DNA of 64,000 bases from Pseudoalteromonas luteoviolacea (GTDB lineage Bacteria; Pseudomonadota; Gammaproteobacteria; Enterobacterales; Alteromonadaceae), in contig NZ_JAGJEH010000001.1 in NCBI RefSeq assembly GCF_018100925.1, positions 62,001 to 126,000 of the forward strand, in the 5' to 3' direction. The notes under the pieces were generated by a model that saw nothing but the letters and a program-made list of their open reading frames with translations, searched no databases and had not been told where the DNA came from. Of this stretch, positions 17,743 through 27,363 are shown piece by piece. How positions within the stretch are numbered: the stretch's first letter is position 1; each line of letters opens with the position of its first letter. A program made the position numbers and the translations under genes.

Positions 17743-20544
17743 CTATGACTTGTACTTTCTAAAAGCACAAATACTAAATAAGACAAGGCAAATTACATGA
17801 TAGAAAGAACCTGAACTACTGAGGTTAGAAGATTGATTTGGCGTAGTCTGAGGCTCAGGCTCAGACTCAGGTTGGGGCGCAGCCTTGTCATCCTGTTTAT
17901 TGTCAGGTTGGTCGTTTACTTCAATTGTAAAACTAAGCTGTGTAGCCCGGGCTCCATCGCTGGCGACAAAGGAAAGCACTTGAGCGCCCTCATTAGTGAG
18001 TGTGCCAGATAAAACACCATCATTGGTCAAAGTAAAACCTGAAGGCAATTGATCGGCAGAAAAGGTAATAGGGTCCCCATTTTTGTCGTGAATATATTGG
18101 GTTAAATCTATAGAGATGGTTTGGTTGACTTTAATCCTGTACTCGGGCTCTTCGCCACGCCAATCAGGTGCTATATTGGCTGTATCTAAGGCAATGCGAT
18201 AGACACCTCGACCATAAGTGAATGCGTACAAATAGTTGATGTGTTCGATGCGTCTTAACACTAGTCGATACACTGCAACATTAGGTAGGCCATGTATAAA
18301 CGGTTGCCATGACTCGCCACCATCCTCTGTGCGGTAAACACCGAAGTCTGTTCCGACAAACAGTCTTTCAGGATCTTCTTTTAACTCGGCTAAGCTGTGT
18401 GCAGGGAGATCAGGAAAGCGCTCGTCATCTTCTCCGTCTATGTGCGCCCATGTGGTGCCGAGATCCTCACTTTTCCATATATGGTTTTCGCCAAAGGTAG
18501 ATGCCACGGCATACATGTGCTTGTCACCATGAATACTGTAATGGATCTCTCGCACGTAAGCGAAATCAGCAAAACTAATATCTTCAGGCTCGGTCGTATT
18601 ATCAGCGCTCAGTGCGTTATTTAGACGTTTTAATTTACCATCTGTTTGAGCAAAAATAACGCGATTGCTGTTACCTGGCTGCACGGCCAATGCGGTTATT
18701 CCGCGGCGATACTGAGTTGTAAATGGGATGGATGCGCGGGTAAACTCTCCTTCGTCAATGTCATCTAAACGCCACAGGCTTTGCCCACCCAACCAGATGC
18801 GGGAACGGTTATTGGGGTCAATAACATAGGGAGTTATGAAGAGTGAACTCTCATTTTCTGGCAAAAACTTAAAGTCAGGTCCATTCTCACTGACTAAATA
18901 AACATTGCCATTTTGAGTCGATGCGGTCATGCGCTCGTTATCAATAAAAAATGCGTAGCCACCATCGCCTCCACCAACTTTTTGCCAGCCCATATCAGGG
19001 CTAAACAGTAAACTGCCATTGTCTTGTGCGCCCCCTAAAATGCGGCTGCCATCTTGTGAAACATCACCGTGGTAAAACTGCGTGACGTTGTAGCCCTCAT
19101 TGATGTGTTGCCATTCTATTTCGGGTTCAGCAGCCTCGCAGGCATCTAATCCATTCGCTAACGGGTTAGAAGTCATCGCTATGCCCCCGTCGTTGACGTT
19201 AAATAGTCGTGTTTCATTGATGCCATCATAATTTGGATGAAAGTAGAGGCCATGATGATCAACATGAGGAGCATCCGCGCCATGATAGTAAAATGACATT
19301 TGTTGCCATGTCTGACCGCTATCGATCGAGCGCATCAACTCCACCCCACCAGTCCAAATGATATCTGGGTTTACGGGATCTATGGCGAGCGTATTGTCAA
19401 ACCAACCTTGCCCATATATAAAGCTATTCTCTGGGTTTTGGCAGTTAATTGTCAGAGCGTTAGAGAGTACATAGCGGCCGAGTAATTGTGGGTGTTCATC
19501 ACCAGTTATGAGTATCCAGTTTTCGCCGCCGTCTGTTGATTTGTAGATCCCCTGTAAAGCGTGAGGGACTCTTCCATGTGCGTTAAAGGCAGACATAGCA
19601 TAGACGATTTTTGGGTCTGACGGCGCGAAAGCAAGGGTTGTACGGCCCTGATTTTGATGCTCGATGACAGAGCGCCAAGTTGTGCCAGAATCAATACTTA
19701 GGTATACCGCACCGCCATCGGCAAAGTTACCGCAGCTTGCTAGAATTCTGTCTTGTTCATCACTAAGCGGGCTTATTGCCAATTCTAAACAGCCACCAAC
19801 GACATGTTGTTGATCAAGGGATAATTGCCAATTAACTCCTTTGTCGTCAGATATCCATACCCCTGTATTTGTAACCGCATACAGTTTGCCTTTATTGCCA
19901 AAACGCAGCTTGTTCACATACTGAAAGTCGGCATTGTTGTTTGTGCTTTCAAGTTGCTGCCAGGTTTGGCCGCCATCTTTTGAAGTCATTATACCGTCGC
20001 CAGCGAAACCAACACTGTTGGTAAAGCCGCGTCCAACATAGACTCCTTCGCCGCTTCCTGCATAAAGGTGTTGACTATTTTTGGGGTCAAAAACCAATGT
20101 GCTAATTGCCATGCTCGGTAAATCGTTGGCGATGGGAAGCCAATTTGAGCCAGCATCGATAGATTTAAATATACCGCCTGAAATACCCGCTGCGAACATA
20201 ATATCTGGGTCTTGTGGGTGAAATACCAAAGTTCGTGTTCGCCCTCCAACGCGGTTTGGCCCAAGGCTCTCCCATGTAAATTCTGACCCTGACGTATCTT
20301 TATATGCCTGTATTTGTGTGAAAACAGCTTCATATTTGGCTTGTATATCGACCTCTTGATTGGGGTTTAGGCGAATTAAACTTTGCATTGTGCGATCTGG
20401 TTCGCGGATATTCTTTGGATTTACTTTTATCTTGGGTGTTATGTTGTTGAGTGAAGGTTGATGAGTGTTGTGGTAAGTCGCCAGTACAATGGCTGCGAGT
20501 GCGCTACCAATAATACTAGCGAGTATTATTTTTTTTGTTTTCAT
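17743..20544 (-). CDS. secreted Asp-box (BNR/VPS10-like) beta-propeller protein with Ig-like domain and C-terminal anchor
   Basis: A 933-residue protein with an N-terminal hydrophobic export signal (residues 4-24). Residues about 70-790 contain at least eight sialidase-type Asp boxes (for example SIDAGSNW, SKDGGQTW, STDGGENW and TEDGGESW), so one or two beta-propellers are expected. Residues about 800-885 form a cadherin/He_PIG-like domain (DKNGDPITFSADQLPSGFTL). A Glu/Pro/Ser-rich linker follows, then SSSGSF, a hydrophobic helix and a basic end (RKYKS). That tail resembles GlyGly-CTERM sorting signals. No catalytic residues are evident; binding or surface hydrolysis are both possible. Confidence 0.8.
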   Translation of the reverse strand: MKTKKIILASIIGSALAAIVLATYHNTHQPSLNNITPKIKVNPKNIREPDRTMQSLIRLNPNQEVDIQAKYEAVFTQIQAYKDTSGSEFTWESLGPNRVGGRTRTLVFHPQDPDIMFAAGISGGIFKSIDAGSNWLPIANDLPSMAISTLVFDPKNSQHLYAGSGEGVYVGRGFTNSVGFAGDGIMTSKDGGQTWQQLESTNNNADFQYVNKLRFGNKGKLYAVTNTGVWISDDKGVNWQLSLDQQHVVGGCLELAISPLSDEQDRILASCGNFADGGAVYLSIDSGTTWRSVIEHQNQGRTTLAFAPSDPKIVYAMSAFNAHGRVPHALQGIYKSTDGGENWILITGDEHPQLLGRYVLSNALTINCQNPENSFIYGQGWFDNTLAIDPVNPDIIWTGGVELMRSIDSGQTWQQMSFYYHGADAPHVDHHGLYFHPNYDGINETRLFNVNDGGIAMTSNPLANGLDACEAAEPEIEWQHINEGYNVTQFYHGDVSQDGSRILGGAQDNGSLLFSPDMGWQKVGGGDGGYAFFIDNERMTASTQNGNVYLVSENGPDFKFLPENESSLFITPYVIDPNNRSRIWLGGQSLWRLDDIDEGEFTRASIPFTTQYRRGITALAVQPGNSNRVIFAQTDGKLKRLNNALSADNTTEPEDISFADFAYVREIHYSIHGDKHMYAVASTFGENHIWKSEDLGTTWAHIDGEDDERFPDLPAHSLAELKEDPERLFVGTDFGVYRTEDGGESWQPFIHGLPNVAVYRLVLRRIEHINYLYAFTYGRGVYRIALDTANIAPDWRGEEPEYRIKVNQTISIDLTQYIHDKNGDPITFSADQLPSGFTLTNDGVLSGTLTNEGAQVLSFVASDGARATQLSFTIEVNDQPDNKQDDKAAPQPESEPEPQTTPNQSSNLSSSGSFYHVICLVLFSICAFRKYKS

Positions 20545-20803
20545 GTTTATTCCTTTAATTTTTAATAAATGGCAGGGGTCAATTGTTCGCTGCCAATTAC
20601 TAACATATCAGGAAGGTAGCCACTTTTTGTCATTATTTTTTGTCGGTATTTAGAAATTACTTCCTTTTAAAGCAAGCGCTAAATATAGGGTGCTGAAGTA
20701 ATTACTTATATTTTTGTTTTTCATCACCATTATTTTTTTACTCTGCTACATATAGGTTACAGTTAGGCGCTAGAGAATTATTTTACTTGGTACATAAGGA
20801 AAA
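20545..20803. other. AT-rich intergenic stretch between divergent genes
   Basis: About 260 bases holding the divergent promoters of the beta-propeller gene and of the histone-deacetylase-like gene. It has no gene, and I see no repeat of note. Confidence 0.4.
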
Positions 20804-20944
20804 ATGGCTAACAATGTCAGCGTAGCGAGGTTGGCTTTAAGTTTTTTTGCGCCAATAGTTGCTGCTGAGCTTGGCGGTTGTATGCAACAATATAGCCATG
20901 TCAGATATTGTTGTTGCTTATGTATAATCCCAATTTACCGTTAG
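20804..20944 (+). other. possible short leader ORF before the histone-deacetylase-like gene
   Basis: A 46-codon frame starts at ATG behind AAGGAAAA, a better ribosome site than that of the enzyme gene. It ends at TAG, overlapping the enzyme start by 25 bases in another frame. The peptide begins MANNVSVARLALSFFAP and contains a CCCLC cluster. It could be a leader that couples translation, or chance. Confidence 0.3.
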
Positions 20945-21825
20945 TTTACCATCCAAACTATTCGTTTAGCTTTGATCCTAAACACCGCTTTGTTGTCAGT
21001 AAGTTTGCAAGATTAAAACAGTACTTAGAGCAACAAGGGGTCATTCAGAGCAACCTACAACAGGGCCCCGTAGGGAATTACTCCGATTTAGAGCTCGTTC
21101 ACTGCGAGCAATATGTGCGTGATCTGTATCATAACCAATTGTGCCCAAAAGCCATGAGAAGGATAGGGATCCCATGGTCAAAAGAGCTTATGGCGCGAAC
21201 TTTTACTGCCCCACTTGGTACTTATTTAACTGCAACGCTGGCATTAAAAAATGGTATTGCGTGTCATTTGGCTGGTGGCACACATCATGCTCATTACGAT
21301 TTTGGTTCAGGTTATTGCATGGTAAATGATCTCGCTTACACTGCACAGCGCCTGATAGACGAGCAGCAAGTGCACAACGTGTTAATTTTTGACTGTGATG
21401 TACATCAAGGGGATGGCACGGCGGCGATGTTGGCACACAATCCATATGTGTTTACGTGTTCAATTCACTGTGACAAGAACTTTCCTTTTAGAAAGCAACA
21501 AAGTGACTTGGATATAGGGCTAAATCCGAACGTCAGCGATCGTGAATACTTGTCTATTGTCGAAGCAACAATTACTGACTTAATTGAACAGTTAAATCCC
21601 GACTTGGTGCTCTATGATGCGGGTGTGGATGTGTGGCAAGAAGACACATTAGGCAAGCTCGATATTAGTTGGCAAGGGCTTGAACAACGAGACTACATAG
21701 TTTTGACCACATGCCAGCGAAAAGGTGTGCCTGTTGCAACTGTGATAGGTGGAGGCTACGACAAAGATCACGAACGTTTGGCAATGCGACATGCCATTGT
21801 TATTGAGCAAGCAGCTAAAATTTAA
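20920..21825 (+). CDS. histone deacetylase / acetylpolyamine amidohydrolase family protein
   Basis: This protein of about 301 residues has the arginase/deacetylase fold. The catalytic His pair and tyrosine region are in GGTHHAHYDFGSGYCMVNDLA. Zinc ligands are Asp and His in FDCDVHQGDGTA and Asp in YDAGVDVW. The C-terminal GGGY motif that positions the substrate is present. Bacterial members deacetylate small molecules or proteins; the target here is unknown. The start is uncertain: an ATG at 20920 has a weak ribosome site, and a TTG at 20908 is possible. See the overlapping leader frame. Confidence 0.9.
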   Translation: MYNPNLPLVYHPNYSFSFDPKHRFVVSKFARLKQYLEQQGVIQSNLQQGPVGNYSDLELVHCEQYVRDLYHNQLCPKAMRRIGIPWSKELMARTFTAPLGTYLTATLALKNGIACHLAGGTHHAHYDFGSGYCMVNDLAYTAQRLIDEQQVHNVLIFDCDVHQGDGTAAMLAHNPYVFTCSIHCDKNFPFRKQQSDLDIGLNPNVSDREYLSIVEATITDLIEQLNPDLVLYDAGVDVWQEDTLGKLDISWQGLEQRDYIVLTTCQRKGVPVATVIGGGYDKDHERLAMRHAIVIEQAAKI

Positions 21826-22030
21826 CTCAATAAGTGAAATAAAGCTGCATCTTATAACGTATTACTTTTACTTATAAAATCAACTTATTAAATCTGGCTT
21901 TTACTATGTGAAAATTTGTTTTACATAGTATTTACGATGTTTTTGTGGCCTATTGGCTATGTTTTTTCCAGTATCAAAGTGAGTCCGAGGTTAGGACAGC
22001 ATATTTACCGCGATAATAAAGGAATAGACT

Positions 22031-22642
22031 ATGGCCAAGCATATATTGATGATGGGATTGTTAATCGCGACTGTACTCGTTTCTGTGCAAGTTCAAAGTC
22101 ATGATTTTGTACAATGCAGTGAAAATGGTCGCCATGACAGTGGTCGCTACGAGAGTGGTCTCGATAAAAAAGCGCAAGAGTGCAATTGGAGCGACTCTGA
22201 TAGCACCAAAAAAATGCCGCAATTTACCGTTAAATTTGATCATGATAATACGCTCAATACCGAAGTTGTCTACGTCTGTCGAGGTTTAGGACATGTCTTA
22301 GGGCGCTTAGTAAACGGTATATGTTATACGTCATGGTATGGTCGAGAGTTTGCAAATAAACGCTATCAGGTTCTGACAATTGCGTCTCAAAACTATCATT
22401 GGGAAGTGACAACAGATCGCATCGATCTTTACGGTGAGACTGAGAAGGGTGATAAATATTTAGTAAAAGGCTCGTATGAAAGTGGTTTCAATACTTATGT
22501 ATGTGGCGTAGTCGATGGTCATGGTGCACTCAGGGCGGGTAAATTGCTGAATGGGTATTGCTGGTATGGGGCTGGCGGTCGTGAGCGAAGCTACCCACTT
22601 GCCAGCGGCCGAGTCCATGTGCTGTTTTATACAGGAAGTTGA
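22031..22642 (+). CDS. secreted protein with two DM9-like (DUF3421) repeats
   Basis: This 203-residue protein has a signal peptide (about residues 1-23) and a polar, Cys-containing N-terminal segment. Two similar units follow. The first, near residues 75-118, reads VYVCRGLGHVLGRLVNGICY and then YGREFANKRYQVL. The second, near residues 158-200, reads YVCGVVDGHGALRAGKLLNG and then GAGGRERSYPLASGRVHVL. This order (Y-V-C/A-R, a G-K/R-L/V strand, a Y-G-G-x-E turn, Y-x-V-L) resembles DM9 repeats, known as mannose-binding lectins in molluscs and insects. AAAGGA precedes the ATG. A lectin role is inferred. Confidence 0.6.
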   Translation: MAKHILMMGLLIATVLVSVQVQSHDFVQCSENGRHDSGRYESGLDKKAQECNWSDSDSTKKMPQFTVKFDHDNTLNTEVVYVCRGLGHVLGRLVNGICYTSWYGREFANKRYQVLTIASQNYHWEVTTDRIDLYGETEKGDKYLVKGSYESGFNTYVCGVVDGHGALRAGKLLNGYCWYGAGGRERSYPLASGRVHVLFYTGS

Positions 22643-22997
22643 GCAAACCGAAAACAGTGTAGAGCCACAATGTAATGCCTTGATTACGCTTCTAGATTGA
22701 ACCGTAACCTTTTAGTGTCGAGCTTGTTAACTGAGTTGGGGTTTAGAATCCCATAAAGACTACTTAATAAGAGCCGTAATACCAGCATTCCATACTATTG
22801 TGTAGTCGTTACAAATCTATGATGGATAAAAATTCAATTCGTCATACTTGGTTCGAAAATTGATTGAATCTTAAGCATGGTGCCGCTTTTACACTGGTTA
22901 TCAGCGGTACGATATAGACAAGTGGCAAAAGATTGCCAAACACAGCAAATAGAATGAGATATCGGCTAGGTCTATAGGGACGCAAGAGGGAATTTTT
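22643..22997. other. intergenic stretch, no gene seen
   Basis: About 355 bases with no convincing frame, RNA gene or strong hairpin. The final part carries the ribosome site (AGAGGGAA) of the next gene. Confidence 0.5.
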
Positions 22998-23525
22998 ATG
23001 AATGCAAACAGCTATTCAGTAACGAGCTATGTCAACAGAATGAGCAACGGGGCAGGGATTGCTGCAAAACACGCATCACAACCACAAATGCATAGCAGTC
23101 AACCTGCACCAGAAATTGATAATCGAGAGCAATACGTTAAATATATAAACTCAGCCAGTGAGGAAAAGCTGGCAGGGTCTATTGATGCAATCAAGCAATA
23201 TGGGCCACCAATTGCAATGTTTAGAATGAGTGATATTGAAAAAGCGGCTAATTCAGAAGAAATGCATGGTCGTATCGGTAGAGCAATTGATCATTTTGAA
23301 GTTGAGGCACAGCAATACCACATACAGGAACTCGCTATTATTAAAGCGGGCGAGCAAGCTGGGAAGTCTTCCAAAAAAATTTTAATGGAGATTGTCGAAT
23401 TGCGGGATCAACAATCAGAGTTATTCAAGATGGGAACTAATTGGGGAAGCAAAGGGCTTGCTCACCCAGAAAACTATGAGAAGCTGATTGCAGCAACGCC
23501 TAGTTACGTTAACTACTATGTATAG
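22998..23525 (+). CDS. hypothetical protein, helical
   Basis: A 175-residue soluble protein without signal peptide or membrane segment. The first 45 residues are polar and rich in Ser, Gln and Ala, and probably disordered. Residues 45-150 look helical and charged. AGAGGGAA sits eight bases before the ATG. I do not recognise the family; the composition resembles small cytoplasmic or secreted-effector-like proteins without offering a function. Confidence 0.65.
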   Translation: MNANSYSVTSYVNRMSNGAGIAAKHASQPQMHSSQPAPEIDNREQYVKYINSASEEKLAGSIDAIKQYGPPIAMFRMSDIEKAANSEEMHGRIGRAIDHFEVEAQQYHIQELAIIKAGEQAGKSSKKILMEIVELRDQQSELFKMGTNWGSKGLAHPENYEKLIAATPSYVNYYV

Positions 23526-23850
23526 TGGCTTCTATGATATGTAGTTTAACGTCAAAACAAACTGCACAACAACCAAAGTTTACTGGAAAGTAACTGCAAC
23601 AGAACGTGTTTGTCCAAACATAGTTGGTTGTGCTTGCACTGCGTACTAAAAATAAGTACTGCAAAGATGTTGTTGATGACACATTGGTGCCTGTTAAGTT
23701 TGCGCCTGCTGACGTAAATGCTTCAATACCGTTTTCTGGCTTTAGAGGTAATGGCTGGCGAAGCTCAAGAAATGTCACGTCATCAACATTGAAAGTTTCT
23801 TCATTTGCTAATGCTGAAGTAGACGTTAAACCAAAAGTCAGATGAAGCAA
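23509..23850 (-). CDS. possible small secreted protein or remnant
   Basis: A 113-codon frame starting at TTG, only two codons after an in-frame stop. It encodes a hydrophobic start ending ALANEE, which looks like the end of a signal peptide without its basic N-terminus, then about 95 residues with four Cys near the end. It lies 40 bases downstream of the DUF1501 gene on the same strand. The truncated signal suggests a damaged gene. It overlaps the end of the convergent hypothetical gene. Confidence 0.3.
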   Translation of the reverse strand: MLHLTFGLTSTSALANEETFNVDDVTFLELRQPLPLKPENGIEAFTSAGANLTGTNVSSTTSLQYLFLVRSASTTNYVWTNTFCCSYFPVNFGCCAVCFDVKLHIIEATIHSS

Positions 23851-23890
23851 AATTCAACGTTAGTATTTGAATAGTGGATAGCACCAACCA

Positions 23891-25243
23891 TTATTTAAAC
23901 AATTGCAGCGCCGCGGCATCAAAGTTAGCTAAATTCGGAAATATGTCAGAAACTTCGATATCACTGAGTCCGAACCATTTGGCGATCGGAGCAAAATACT
24001 GCTCATTAGAGAATTGTGGGATTAACCGTCCTCCGCCTACATCAATTGCGCTTTCTAATTGCTGAGACAGCATTGTACCGTGCAGCTCCTTACCATTAAC
24101 TGCCGCTCCCATTAACAGTTGGTTGCCAGCCCAGCCATGATCTGTACCGTCGCCATTGGATGTAAGCGTACGACCGAAATCTGACATGGTGAACGTTGTT
24201 ACGCTCTCTTGCAGTGACAACTCTGCCAACGCGCTATGAAACTCGGACAACGCGGTTGCCAAAGTTGCAAAAAGGGCAGGTTGACGAATTAATTGGTCAT
24301 CGTGGGTATCAAATCCGCCTAGAGAAACAAAAAATATTTGTCGCTTATTGCCCGTTTGGTTGCTGATACTCAGCGATTTAGCTACCGCTGCAAGCTGCTC
24401 TGATAAGGGGTTATCGCTAAATTGTGTGTTCAGAGTTGGCGCTTGTTCAAGGAGTGCATTCATGTTTTGGACATTGGAAATTGAACTAGAGAGCCTGCTT
24501 GCATACGCATCTTGGATTGGGTTAGTAGTAGTACTGAGCAATCTGTCGACAATGCTTTTAACGTGGTCCACTTGGGGCTGATAGCCCCTTAAAGCATTAA
24601 TTTTTGTAATGCCATTTTTGTTTAATGCATAGGGAGTTGTATTGGCACCAACTTGCCATGGGTTGGCACCTGCAAGAGAAATATTGCTGGTAAAGCTCGC
24701 GTGCTGGTTTAAGCGCTCTAGAATTCGAGCGCCCCAACCTGTATTCAAAGAAACCTTTTCTTGACCATGCATCCAAGTGGCTTGTTGGTCATTGTGTGAG
24801 AATAAATGGCCGGGTAAGGGCACTGCTTTGTTTTTGTAATCAGCGAGTGAGGTCGGGGTGATAAGCGTGCCTACTCCGCCAACAAACCCCAATTGACCCG
24901 CATTAAATATTGGTTCTAATGCGCTCATACTCGGGTGTAGACCAACCCCACCCGAAAAGTGCGTGGTGGTGTTTAATGTGATCGGCTCGGTGACCACTAA
25001 ATTTTGTCGACTTTGTTCATAATCGGCACGTTCAGAACCCGAGGTGGGAACGAGCATATTTAGTGAGTCACTACCGCCATGCAAGAATATGCATACTAAA
25101 GCCTTATAGTCATTGATAGTACTTGAGGAGGCAGAACTGGCGAGTGCTTGCAATTGTAAACTGGTGAGTGCTGCAATGGAGGCTCCGCCTTTTAAACACA
25201 GTGACAAAAAAGCTCTTCTCGATTGCTCATTACTATATGGCAT
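23891..25243 (-). CDS. DUF1501 family protein
   Basis: This 450-residue protein starts with a Tat-like export sequence (SRRAFLSLCLKGGASIAALTSL). The DUF1501 body contains LVCIFLHGGSDSLNMLVPTSG near residue 48, FFVSLGGFDTHDDQ near residue 306 and FTMSDFGRTLTSNGDGTDHGWAGNQ near residue 345. The fold is related to alkaline phosphatase/sulfatase enzymes, with conserved Asp and His residues, but no reaction is established. It follows the DUF1800 gene by 11 bases. Such pairs recur widely and the two proteins are presumed to work together in the cell envelope. Confidence 0.92.
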   Translation of the reverse strand: MPYSNEQSRRAFLSLCLKGGASIAALTSLQLQALASSASSSTINDYKALVCIFLHGGSDSLNMLVPTSGSERADYEQSRQNLVVTEPITLNTTTHFSGGVGLHPSMSALEPIFNAGQLGFVGGVGTLITPTSLADYKNKAVPLPGHLFSHNDQQATWMHGQEKVSLNTGWGARILERLNQHASFTSNISLAGANPWQVGANTTPYALNKNGITKINALRGYQPQVDHVKSIVDRLLSTTTNPIQDAYASRLSSSISNVQNMNALLEQAPTLNTQFSDNPLSEQLAAVAKSLSISNQTGNKRQIFFVSLGGFDTHDDQLIRQPALFATLATALSEFHSALAELSLQESVTTFTMSDFGRTLTSNGDGTDHGWAGNQLLMGAAVNGKELHGTMLSQQLESAIDVGGGRLIPQFSNEQYFAPIAKWFGLSDIEVSDIFPNLANFDAAALQLFK

Positions 25244-25254
25244 AGCGGCAACTC

Positions 25255-27363
25255 CTAGTTTTGATAATTGAAGTCAGGTGACAGTGATACCATGTAGAGT
25301 AGCTGAGCTACTCGATGAACAGCGTCTTTACGGGCAAAGTAGCTGTCCAAATCAACCAGAGCAGAGCGCGTACTGTCCGACATGCTGCCTGCAAAATAAA
25401 CAAGGTTGTAGTAGTCCAATAATGCTTGAAGACCGTTGTTTGACAACATGGTGATGTCCGATTGTCCATACATATAAATGGTTTTGGGATTTAATGTGTT
25501 TTTTCGTTCTGCCATTCGCCATACAAGGTCGCTATAGTGGCCATTGGTCGTCGCAATCATGTTGGAGTCAGTGGCTATCTGTAGCTCTGGTGCGACCAAG
25601 CCAAGCGCTTGTAACTCATTGGGTACATGATCTGGCCTGAAGAAATTAAATACGGAAGGCGAAAGTAGCGGGCCCTGGCCGTAGGTCGTTGATAAATTCC
25701 ATGTGTAATATTGATTTAATTCAGAGCGGGCATTGAGGACGCGCCATAAATGCACTTTTGTGAGTATCGGCTCTTTTATTTTTCCGCTATGTACAAGCAC
25801 AGAAGAATATTTGCGCGCTTCGTCATCGAGTAAAATGGCCTTAACCACAGCGGCGAGATCGCCTCTAACCCCTTGTCCGTTGTCATTGAACACCGATGCG
25901 ACGCGCTCGACATAAGCAGGGGTTGGGTTTGACTTTACCAACCTTTGTATCAATTGCTTGCAGATAAATGGTGCGACGTTTTGGTGTGAGAACAAGTTGT
26001 CTAATGCTTGCTGCATCGACTCTTCAGGCCCGGTGCCTGCCGGTATGATGTCGCCATTGAGCAATGCTTTTTCTTCCATTGAGTGGTAATCAGAAAAAGC
26101 GTGCATTGGTAAAGTATAATTTCGACTAGGTCTATCCCAGCGTGCTGAATATGCAAATGTCCAGCCCGTAAACACCTTTGCAAATCCTGCAATCTCTTGC
26201 TGTGAGTATGTTGGTATGGTGTTGTTATCATTTAGCTTCGCTGTTCCATCCAAATTCAGCTCGTTTAGTCCGATTGTGAATAGTTGCATAACCTCTCGCG
26301 CGTAATTCTCATCAGGTCTTATATTGCGTTCTGCATCCGCTTTTTCATTACCGAGATGGCTGAGGTACACGCCCATGACAGGCGATAAGGTTACCGACTC
26401 AAGCAGAGTTCGAAAATTGCCAAAAGCATGTTTTAAGAGCGTGTCATAATAGGCAACCATACCCTCAGGTTCGCCTTTGAGTGATGTATTGGCATCTGAG
26501 ACAACGAAAATCTCACTCAGCGCAAATGCTACCCGCTGCCTAAGTTGATCAGGCGCACTTAAACTTGCCTTCCACCAGGCATCAATGCGATTTATATGAC
26601 TTGGATTTTCGCGGTCAGGGTAGTTTTCCAAGAAAGGCGTGTGGTAGGTGGGCTCAAGGAGTATTTGTTGGTCAAGCCATTCTTCTTCGCTTAATCCCGT
26701 CGCAGCTTGTATTTCTGTCAGGGTGGCACCAAGGGTCGCCTGCTGTAGCAAGGCTGAAGCTTGAAACTCATTCATTGCATTGACGGATTCAATGTCGGTT
26801 TCCACATATGTGCTCAAACCTGCGTTATTGGTAACGGTCAATGAAAAAGTAAAAAGGTCTTTTTTGACTGAATGCGTGGTTGGCAAAATAACGGTCAAGT
26901 TTTGTGAGTCAGTACCTATCAATGTGGCTTCGGGCCCAGCTACTTGCGTCCAAGCGTAGGTTAAATGCTCTGTTGGGCTTGTCACAACGCTATTAATGAT
27001 GATTTCATTGCCTTTACGAAGCACTGCACCGGGGGGCTTAAGATCAACAATTGGTGCAGTACCAATGTTATCGGCAGCGCCTTCACTTTCTTCGTTGTCC
27101 TCTTCTGGCGAGGATTCATTACCGCTCTCATCACCTTGCTCAACCGTATTATTCGGAGTTTCAGTTTGAGAACCCGGAGTGATGTTATTTTGCGTATTCG
27201 AATCACTATTGCTGTCAGTACGATCGTTGTTTGGAGAGGTCGTATTGGTATTTGAGGAGCTAGAGCTATCAGGAGCTGCATCATTATTAGAGTTGGTTTC
27301 ACCGCCTCCACCACAGGCGGATAAAAGCAGGATGGCTGCAAAAGAAAGGAAGCGCATCTTCAT
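25255..27363 (-). CDS. DUF1800 family lipoprotein
   Basis: A 702-residue protein with lipobox LLSACGGGG. Residues 22-100 are an Asn/Ser/Thr/Glu-rich linker, residues 108-195 a PKD/Ig-like domain (LTYAWTQVAGPEATLIGTDSQNLTV), and the rest DUF1800. Family hallmarks are LLQQATLGATLTEI, REVMQLFTIGLNELN, GFAKVFTGW and FICKQLIQRLVKSNPTP. DUF1800 has no proven activity. It forms a two-gene operon with the downstream DUF1501 gene. Confidence 0.92.
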   Translation of the reverse strand: MKMRFLSFAAILLLSACGGGGETNSNNDAAPDSSSSSNTNTTSPNNDRTDSNSDSNTQNNITPGSQTETPNNTVEQGDESGNESSPEEDNEESEGAADNIGTAPIVDLKPPGAVLRKGNEIIINSVVTSPTEHLTYAWTQVAGPEATLIGTDSQNLTVILPTTHSVKKDLFTFSLTVTNNAGLSTYVETDIESVNAMNEFQASALLQQATLGATLTEIQAATGLSEEEWLDQQILLEPTYHTPFLENYPDRENPSHINRIDAWWKASLSAPDQLRQRVAFALSEIFVVSDANTSLKGEPEGMVAYYDTLLKHAFGNFRTLLESVTLSPVMGVYLSHLGNEKADAERNIRPDENYAREVMQLFTIGLNELNLDGTAKLNDNNTIPTYSQQEIAGFAKVFTGWTFAYSARWDRPSRNYTLPMHAFSDYHSMEEKALLNGDIIPAGTGPEESMQQALDNLFSHQNVAPFICKQLIQRLVKSNPTPAYVERVASVFNDNGQGVRGDLAAVVKAILLDDEARKYSSVLVHSGKIKEPILTKVHLWRVLNARSELNQYYTWNLSTTYGQGPLLSPSVFNFFRPDHVPNELQALGLVAPELQIATDSNMIATTNGHYSDLVWRMAERKNTLNPKTIYMYGQSDITMLSNNGLQALLDYYNLVYFAGSMSDSTRSALVDLDSYFARKDAVHRVAQLLYMVSLSPDFNYQN

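Noticed and set aside
17534..17800. Plus-strand frame of 88 codons after the LysE gene
   Set aside because: It runs over the palindrome and into the end of the convergent gene; the amino-acid pattern is not protein-like.
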